Under the pieces are notes generated by a model. That model was not told where the DNA came from and did not search any database. It worked only from the letters and a program-made list of their open reading frames with translations. DNA of 9,782 bases. Source: Synechococcales cyanobacterium PMM_0036 (GTDB taxonomy: Bacteria; Cyanobacteriota; Cyanobacteriia; Elainellales; Elainellaceae). Below, piece after piece: positions 5,440-9,782 of the stretch. The position numbers were made by a program, and so were the translations under genes. The first letter of the stretch is position 1; the number at the start of each line of letters is the position of its first letter. The DNA lies in assembly GCA_949127645.1 (NCBI GenBank), contig CASBQM010000570.1, positions 1 to 9,782 on the forward strand, in the 5' to 3' direction.

Positions 5440-6879
5440 ATGGACAGCATCAATCAAAATCAAGCTGATGGTCAAACGAGTCAATTTGATGATCATCGTT
5501 TGAACAGCAAAAGCCCGAATGGTAAAGCCTCGAATGGTAAAACCGTGGTTCTAGAGTCTCCAACCGCTCAAAAGGCTGACACGATCGCTAACCCTGCCGA
5601 CGAAGTGGCTGAAGCTAACGTAGCAGGCGCGGTTCCCGTCGACACTACGCCTCACCGAAAGCATCCCGGTAGGAAGCTAATTTTGGCGAGTGTCTTGGGA
5701 GTAGGGGCGATCGCCGCAGGGGTGACAGGCTTTCGTTGGTGGCAGTTTGCTAGCACTCACGAGCAGACAGACAATGCTACGGTGTCAGGGCACGTTTATC
5801 AGATCAGTAGCCGCATTCCAGGCACAGTGCAGACAGTGCCCGTTGATGACAACCAGCAGGTAAAAGCAGGACAGCTTTTGGTGCAGCTCGATCCCAAAGA
5901 CTATCAGGTGAAAGTGCAGCAAGCTCAGGCTGCGCTCGCCATTGCTCAGCGTCAGGCTCAGGCGGCGCAAGGAAATATCTCTCTTGCTGGAGCAAACACG
6001 CAGGCTCAAACGGCTGAGGCTCAGGGAAATGTGAGTGGGGCATTGGCGGCGATCGCCACGGCTCGGGCGGCTGTCACGGAAGCCCAATCTGGCGTTCCGG
6101 CAGCGCAAGCCCAGCTCGTCAAGGCTGAAGCTGACCTGCAAAAAGTCCAGGCAGACTACAGTCGCTACCAGTCGCTTTATCAAGATGGGGCGGTGGCTAA
6201 GCAGCAGCTAGACTCTGCCAAAGCCGCTTTCGACGTTGCGGTTGCTCAAAGAGATGTGGCTCAGCAGGGCGTGAGTCAAGCGCGTTCTAAGGTAGCGCAA
6301 GCGCAAGAAGGCGTGACTAGCGCACAAGCGCAACTCGCAGCCAGTCAGGGAGGCTTGCAAAAAGCTCAGGCGGGCAGTGTGCAGACCGATGTAAATCGCA
6401 GTCAGTATGCAGCCGCCAATGCTGAGATTACTCAAGCCGAGGCTAGCCTCGCCGCTGCGCAGCTTCAGCTTTCCTACACCAATATTACGGCTCCGGAGGC
6501 AGGGCGCATTGGTCGCAAAACTGCTGAGGTGGGCAATATCGTTCAGGCTGGACAGCCTTTGATGGCATTGGTAGGCAACGATCTTTGGGTAATTGCTAAC
6601 TTCAAGGAAACCCAGGTTAGAAGTATGCGTCCCGGTGCTGTTGTAGATGTTGAGCTGGATGCCTTCCCAGGTCACAAGTTCACTGGGCGGGTCAACAGTC
6701 TCTCTCCAGCTTCTGGCTCACAGTTCTCGCTGCTGCCGCCTGACAACGCCACAGGTAATTTCACCAAAGTCGTTCAAAGAATTCCCGTTAAGGTTGTCTT
6801 GGATGCTGCGAGTGTACAGGGCTACGAGTCTCTGATCACACCAGGGATGTCGGCAAACGTGACGGTGGAAGTGAAGTAA
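5440..6879 (+). CDS. emrA: EmrA-type membrane fusion (HlyD family) efflux subunit
   Basis: EmrA links the inner-membrane pump EmrB to the outer membrane across the periplasm. The 479-residue product has a polar N-terminal tail (1-78) with repeated NGK, a single membrane helix at about 80-98, then the periplasmic part. The first half of the lipoyl-like domain is at 105-150 (TDNATVSGHVYQISSRIPGTVQTVPVDDNQQVKAGQ), a helical hairpin fills about 150-345, and the second half is TNITAPEAGRIGRKTAEVGNIVQAGQPL (347-374). A beta-barrel end follows, with the HlyD-type NDLWVIANFKETQVRSMRPG and a VVLD segment. The hairpin is very rich in Ala and Gln with heptad-like spacing and turns at YQDGAVAKQQLDSA. It is longer than E. 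coli EmrA (about 390), mainly through the tail and hairpin. AGGAG at 5433-5437 lies only two bases before the ATG, which is unusually close; a GTG at codon 36 is an alternative start. emrB follows after 4 bases, and marR precedes it. Confidence 0.93.
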   Translation: MDSINQNQADGQTSQFDDHRLNSKSPNGKASNGKTVVLESPTAQKADTIANPADEVAEANVAGAVPVDTTPHRKHPGRKLILASVLGVGAIAAGVTGFRWWQFASTHEQTDNATVSGHVYQISSRIPGTVQTVPVDDNQQVKAGQLLVQLDPKDYQVKVQQAQAALAIAQRQAQAAQGNISLAGANTQAQTAEAQGNVSGALAAIATARAAVTEAQSGVPAAQAQLVKAEADLQKVQADYSRYQSLYQDGAVAKQQLDSAKAAFDVAVAQRDVAQQGVSQARSKVAQAQEGVTSAQAQLAASQGGLQKAQAGSVQTDVNRSQYAAANAEITQAEASLAAAQLQLSYTNITAPEAGRIGRKTAEVGNIVQAGQPLMALVGNDLWVIANFKETQVRSMRPGAVVDVELDAFPGHKFTGRVNSLSPASGSQFSLLPPDNATGNFTKVVQRIPVKVVLDAASVQGYESLITPGMSANVTVEVK

Positions 6880-6883
6880 TGCT

Positions 6884-8512
6884 ATGACTGGCACAGAACA
6901 GAAGGACAGAATGGGCGGTCAGTCAGGAAGTATTCAGGGCGGCTCCCCTTCTCAGGTTCCCAATCCGGCTGAGAAAGTTTCTCTCAAAACCTGGATTGGT
7001 TTAATGGGAACAATGCTAGGGGCGTTTATGGCGGTGCTAGATATCCAGATTACCAACTCCTCGCTTAAAGATATTCAGGCAGCATTGGGCGCAACCTTGG
7101 AAGAAGGCTCCTGGATTTCGACAGCGTATCTAGTTGCCGAAATTGTGGTGATTCCGCTGACGGGCTGGCTGTCGATGGTGTTTTCCATCAAGCGCTACTT
7201 GCTGGTGAATGCGGCGTGCTTTATCTTCTTTTCGGTGTGCTGTGCCTGGGCTTGGGATCTGAATTCCATGATTGTGTTCCGCGCCTTCCAGGGTTTTACG
7301 GGCGGCGTGCTAATTCCGATGGGGTTTACCTATATTCTTAGAAATCTGCCCCCCTCTAAACAGCCGATCGGTCTGGCGATGTTTGCACTAACGGCAACTT
7401 TTGCTCCCTCGATTGGCCCTACGCTAGGGGGCTGGCTGACCGAGAGCTACGGCTGGGAGTATGTGTTTTACCTCAATGTGATTCCGGGTACGCTGCTGAT
7501 CTCTGCGGTCTGGTATGCCCTAAAGCTTGAGCCAATGCAGTTGGGACTGTTGAAACAGGGGGACTGGGGCGGCATTGTGGCAATGGCGATCGGTCTAGGA
7601 TCGTTTCAGGTCGTGCTAGAGGAGGGGAGTCGCAAAGACTGGTTTGAATCTAGTTTGATTGTGAAACTGGCAGCCGTTGCCTTTATCTTCCTCAGCATCT
7701 TTTTCTGGATTGAGCTAACCCGCAAGCGCCCGTTTATTGAGCTGAAGCTGCTTGTAAAGCGGAATTTTGGACTAGCAACGATCGTCAATGTGGCTCTGGG
7801 GATTGGGCTATACGGCTCAGTCTATATCTTACCGCTTTACCTGGCGCAAGTTCAGGGCTACAACGCTATGCAGATTGGCGAGGTGATTATGTGGGCAGGT
7901 CTGCCTCAGCTCTTTCTGGTGCCATTTGTGCCTAAGCTGATGCAGAAGATCGACATTCGGATACTGATTGGAATAGGCGTGAGCCTGTTTGCCATAAGCT
8001 GCTTTATGAATTCCGATATGACGCATGATACGGCGATCGATCAATTGCGCTGGTCGCAGCTTGTCCGGGCTATGGGTCAGCCGTTGATTATGGTGCCGCT
8101 ATCGTCGATCGCCACTGCGGGGATTCCTCCAGCTCTTGCCGGCTCGGCTTCTGGTCTATTTAACATGATGCGAAATCTGGGTGGCTCTTTCGGTATTGCG
8201 ATACTGGCTACCCTGCAAAAGAACCGAGAGCAGTTTCACTCTAATCGCGTTGGCGAGTCGGTCTCAATGTATGACCTAGCGACACAGCAACGGATTAACG
8301 AGTTAACTCAATTTTTTGCCAACAAAGGCGTAGATCTGACGACTGCGAAGAATCAGGCGATCGCCTCTCTCGACAACATTGTTCGGCGCGAAGCTTCCAT
8401 CATGGCGTTTAATGACTGCTTCTATTTCATTGGCATTGCTCTATTGCTCAGCGGCATTGCCGTTCTGTTTTTCAAAAAAGCTAAGGGCAGCGGGAGGGCA
8501 GCCGCGCACTAG
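6884..8512 (+). CDS. emrB: EmrB-type multidrug efflux MFS transporter (DHA2 family, 14 TM)
   Basis: EmrB is the inner-membrane proton antiporter that feeds hydrophobic drugs to EmrA. The 542-residue product has a polar cytoplasmic tail of about 35 residues (MTGTEQKDRMGGQSGSIQGG), then about fourteen hydrophobic segments, as in DHA2. Signature features are VLDIQITNSSLKDIQ (51-65, with the conserved acidic Asp53 of motif D1), GWLSMVFSIKRY in the motif A position, and the DHA2 antiporter motif C as GPTLGGWLTESYGWEYVFYLNVIPG (178-202). IELKLLVKRNFG and MMRNLGGSFGIAILATL lie in the second half. It ends with a basic tail. Length is slightly above that of E. coli EmrB (512), mostly in the tail. ATG at 6884 lies 4 bases after the emrA stop, with GTGAAG at 6871-6876, so the two are translationally coupled or nearly so. 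The substrate is not determined; related pumps export uncouplers and hydrophobic antibiotics. No TolC-like gene is in the window. Confidence 0.93.
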   Translation: MTGTEQKDRMGGQSGSIQGGSPSQVPNPAEKVSLKTWIGLMGTMLGAFMAVLDIQITNSSLKDIQAALGATLEEGSWISTAYLVAEIVVIPLTGWLSMVFSIKRYLLVNAACFIFFSVCCAWAWDLNSMIVFRAFQGFTGGVLIPMGFTYILRNLPPSKQPIGLAMFALTATFAPSIGPTLGGWLTESYGWEYVFYLNVIPGTLLISAVWYALKLEPMQLGLLKQGDWGGIVAMAIGLGSFQVVLEEGSRKDWFESSLIVKLAAVAFIFLSIFFWIELTRKRPFIELKLLVKRNFGLATIVNVALGIGLYGSVYILPLYLAQVQGYNAMQIGEVIMWAGLPQLFLVPFVPKLMQKIDIRILIGIGVSLFAISCFMNSDMTHDTAIDQLRWSQLVRAMGQPLIMVPLSSIATAGIPPALAGSASGLFNMMRNLGGSFGIAILATLQKNREQFHSNRVGESVSMYDLATQQRINELTQFFANKGVDLTTAKNQAIASLDNIVRREASIMAFNDCFYFIGIALLLSGIAVLFFKKAKGSGRAAAH

Positions 8513-8527
8513 AAACAATCCCAGCCC

Positions 8528-8553
8528 CAAGAATTAGATACAAGAATTAGCTA
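8528..8553. repeat. 13-bp tandem repeat between emrB and terB-like genes
   Basis: CAAGAATTAG occurs at 8528-8537 and again at 8541-8550, as two 13-bp units whose last three bases are ATA and CTA. It fills most of the 38-bp gap between the converging emrB and TerB-like genes, and the second unit ends in the CTA that forms the TerB-like stop codon. No shared terminator hairpin is evident here. Confidence 0.6.
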
Positions 8554-9018
8554 GCCTGAAAAACCTTCGAGATGCTGAGCCAAGCGATCGACTAGACTGC
8601 CCCCAGTGTGAGACTGCACTTCAGATTCAATCTGCTGCACCTTTTCGGCTGACAAGCCTAAAAGACTAACCAACTGCTGATAAGCCGCAGCCTCGTCAGC
8701 ATTGATGTTGTCTTCTTCGGGCGATCGAGCGCTGCAAGCAATGACCTCATAGGCTAAGCGCAACACTATCTCTTTTTCTTCAGAGCTGTGCAGCTTAGAG
8801 GTAATTTCCTCTAGAGGAATATTCTGCTTCATGTAGTTTTGAAGCTCCTGACGAAGATGCTGTTGCTGAGTGGTATTCTTGGCAAAAATGCTGCTAAAGC
8901 GATCGAGCATAATTTCAACTTCTTCAGCCGCGAGATCGCCATCTGCCCAAGCCATAGCAGTGACGGTTCGTAGCAGGTTCATCTGACGCGGAGAAATAGA
9001 CGGTGGGGTATGAACCAT
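8551..9018 (-). CDS. TerB family tellurite-resistance-like protein
   Basis: The 155-residue product matches the TerB fold, an all-helical acidic domain. Its first half has MAWADGDLAAEEVEIMLDRF (22-41), the conserved 'A-D-G-x-hydrophobic-x-x-E-E' acidic motif with Asp26, Asp28, Glu32 and Glu33. The second half repeats the pattern as NINADEAAAYQQLVSLLGLSAEKV (104-127), with Asp108 and Glu109. These acidic sites in TerB bind metal ions (calcium-like) in known structures. TerB domains occur in tellurite resistance operons and in many stress and envelope-associated proteins, so 'tellurite resistance' is a family name here, not a shown function; other ter genes are absent nearby. No signal peptide or membrane helix is seen, so it is likely cytoplasmic. 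ATG at 9016-9018 has no clear Shine-Dalgarno sequence; Met13 is a possible alternative. It converges on emrB across 38 bp and shares its upstream spacer with the divergent peptidoglycan-binding gene. Confidence 0.85.
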   Translation of the reverse strand: MVHTPPSISPRQMNLLRTVTAMAWADGDLAAEEVEIMLDRFSSIFAKNTTQQQHLRQELQNYMKQNIPLEEITSKLHSSEEKEIVLRLAYEVIACSARSPEEDNINADEAAAYQQLVSLLGLSAEKVQQIESEVQSHTGGSLVDRLAQHLEGFSG

Positions 9019-9024
9019 AAGACA

Positions 9025-9096
9025 ATTCCTGACTAGATTGAAATTCCTGATTAGATTGAAATGCCTGAGCTAGACTGCTTTTCGACTAGACTGCTT
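9025..9096. repeat. 18-bp degenerate tandem repeat upstream of TerB-like gene
   Basis: Units at 9025-9042 and 9043-9060 differ at one position (ATTCCTGACTAGATTGAA versus T for C). A third, weaker unit at 9061-9078 keeps CCTGA-CTAGA, and CTAGACTGCTT is repeated at 9070-9080 and 9086-9096 with a 16-bp offset. The array starts 7 bp from the TerB-like start codon and would lie in its leader. Confidence 0.75.
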
Positions 9097-9141
9097 CATT
9101 CCCAAACCAGATCATTTTGTCCACAAAGTATCATGAGAATT

Positions 9142-9192
9142 ACGGAGTTTGCCAGAGCTTAAGCTTCTTGTTCGGAAGCAGTTACACTCCGT
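9142..9192. repeat. Nested inverted repeat, possible structured element
   Basis: ACGGAGT (9142-9148) and ACTCCGT (9186-9192) are perfect 7-bp inverted repeats. Inside them are GCTTC (9163-9167) and GAAGC (9175-9179), able to form an inner hairpin, and the 10-bp palindrome AGCTTAAGCT (9156-9165), which competes with it. It may fold as RNA or serve as a protein site; no function is assigned. Confidence 0.4.
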
Positions 9193-9244
9193 TACGCAAA
9201 ACCAATTATGTGAAGCCTGTCATGCAAAACCAGTATGCGAAGGT
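9191..9244. repeat. Imperfect direct repeat, 28-bp offset
   Basis: GTTACGCAAAACCA at 9191-9204 and GTCATGCAAAACCA at 9219-9232 are followed by related sequence (ATTATGTGAAG and GTATGCGAAG, one base shorter). The repeated core GCAAAACCA is exact. The copies lie in the upstream spacer of the peptidoglycan-binding gene. Confidence 0.5.
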
Positions 9245-9294
9245 AGCGATCGTAGCTTGACCCACCTGCACCGGAGAGATAGAGTCCTAGTAAA

Positions 9295-9337
9295 GCCAGC
9301 TAATCAATAACGCCAGCTAACCAATAACGCCAGCTAA
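9295..9337. repeat. 17-bp tandem repeat, two and a half copies, before the peptidoglycan-binding gene
   Basis: Units at 9295-9311 and 9312-9328 differ at one base (GCCAGCTAATCAATAAC versus C for T), and GCCAGCTAA at 9329-9337 is a partial third copy. It ends 8 bp before the ATG at 9346, so it occupies the ribosome-binding region, where no Shine-Dalgarno sequence is seen. It also supplies the in-frame stop TAA that limits the start. Confidence 0.8.
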
Positions 9338-9345
9338 ATCGATTC

Positions 9346-9782
9346 ATGAATGAAGACGATCGCACTTCTTCCAGTCTTCCTGATCCTGCTAATTGTCCAA
9401 CCGTTTACCCATGGGATCGTGGCTCGGCAGTGGTCGAAATTCAGGAACTGCTCTGTGCCCATGGCGCCCAGGGGATACGGCTTGATGGCGATTATGGCTC
9501 AAGAACCGAGAGGGCAATCAAGCTTTACCAGAAGCGACATGGCTTGCGAATTGATGGCGTTGTAGGTGCGGAAACTTGGGCATCACTGCGATCGACGATT
9601 AAACCAGGAAGCCGTCTGCTGCAACCAGGTCTCGTTGGTTCAGACGTGATGGAGCTACAGGGATTGCTGCGCATCTGCGGCTATAATGTGCGGCGCGATG
9701 GATACTTTGGCGAGAAAACGAAGGGTGCCGTCAAAGCGTTTCAGAGAGAGCATCAGCTTCGTCCAGATAGCATCGTCAACTC
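9346..9782 (+). CDS. Peptidoglycan-binding domain protein, N-terminal part (runs off right edge)
   Basis: An open frame from ATG at 9346 to the window edge gives 145 residues with two PG_binding_1 repeats. Repeat one is at about 25-81: RGSAVVEIQELLCAHG, then LDGDYGSRTERAIKLYQKRHGL and DGVVGAETWASL. Repeat two begins at about 95: LVGSDVMELQGLLRICGYNV, then DGYFGEKTKGAVKAFQREHQL, with a degenerate RPDSIVN where DGIVG is usual. Such domains bind cell-wall glycan and often accompany hydrolases or peptidases, which may lie beyond the edge. The first 24 residues (MNEDDRTSSSLPDPANCPTV) are polar and give no signal peptide. An in-frame TAA lies 21 bases upstream with no other start between, so the start is well fixed unless it is a GTG near codon 29. 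No Shine-Dalgarno sequence is visible. A competing frame from 9350 starts with a hydrophobic stretch that looks like a signal peptide, but it lacks homology and stops at 9565. Confidence 0.87.
   Translation, partial: MNEDDRTSSSLPDPANCPTVYPWDRGSAVVEIQELLCAHGAQGIRLDGDYGSRTERAIKLYQKRHGLRIDGVVGAETWASLRSTIKPGSRLLQPGLVGSDVMELQGLLRICGYNVRRDGYFGEKTKGAVKAFQREHQLRPDSIVN

Larger units (their letters stand above)
9019..9345. other. 327-bp divergent spacer, repeat-rich, no gene found
   Basis: The spacer separates the TerB-like gene (minus) from the peptidoglycan-binding gene (plus) and should hold promoters for both. I found no convincing open frame, tRNA, or -35/-10 pair. It holds three repeat clusters (9025-9096, 9191-9244 and 9295-9337) and a nested inverted repeat at 9142-9192. 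Confidence 0.7.

Noticed and set aside
5785..6675. Minus-strand open frames of 132 and 155 codons opposite emrA
   Set aside because: The Ala/Gln-rich coding sequence is poor in antisense stop codons, so long opposite frames arise from composition.
8551..9018. A tellurite-resistance ter operon
   Set aside because: Only a TerB-like gene is present; no terC, terD, terZ or related genes lie next to it in this window.
9019..9345. CRISPR-like array or tRNA in the repeat-rich spacer
   Set aside because: Repeats are adjacent or irregularly offset with no constant spacers, and no tRNA cloverleaf or T-loop motif is apparent.
9350..9565. Plus-strand open frame of 71 codons with a signal-peptide-like start
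   Set aside because: The frame beginning at 9346 gives two clear peptidoglycan-binding repeats over the same bases; this one is its +1 shadow, kept only as a possible frameshift remnant.

Overview
The window looks like a piece of a cyanobacterial chromosome. The HIP1 octamer GCGATCGC, a cyanobacterial signature, occurs about ten times in 9.8 kb (for example near 767, 1613, 1948, 2333, 2832, 3410, 5057, 5707, 6049 and 8357). The proteins also fit: a small-type PurL, IspE of the plastid/cyanobacterial MEP pathway, and a DUF2808 protein, a family known mainly from cyanobacteria. Genus cannot be settled from the sequence alone.

Left third (1-2930), minus strand, housekeeping: the 5' part of purL (purine synthesis, running off the left edge), then ispE (isoprenoid precursors) and rsmA/ksgA (16S rRNA dimethylation). 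rsmA lies upstream of ispE with a 50-bp gap filled by an 8-bp tandem repeat. The middle (3141-4625), plus strand, holds two secreted proteins of poorly known function, a SIMPL (DUF541) protein and a DUF2808 protein. Each is followed by a strong hairpin whose G-U pairs favour folding of the plus-strand RNA.

From 4834 to 8512 lies a drug-efflux module in the order marR-emrA-emrB, the same order as the E. coli emrRAB locus: a MarR-type regulator, a membrane-anchored HlyD/EmrA adaptor with a very long Ala/Gln-rich helical hairpin, and a 14-TM DHA2-type MFS pump. A plausible promoter with an overlapping inverted repeat precedes marR. No TolC-like outer-membrane partner is in the window. Convergent to emrB is a minus-strand TerB-like gene (8551-9018). 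After a 327-bp repeat-rich spacer, a plus-strand gene with peptidoglycan-binding repeats starts at 9346 and runs off the right edge.

I see no mobile element, CRISPR array, tRNA or rRNA, and no clear sign of a new defence or biosynthetic system. The most unusual feature is non-coding: short degenerate tandem duplications (8, 13, 17, 17, 18 and about 28 bp) sit in several of the spacers, some next to start codons or promoter-like sequences.
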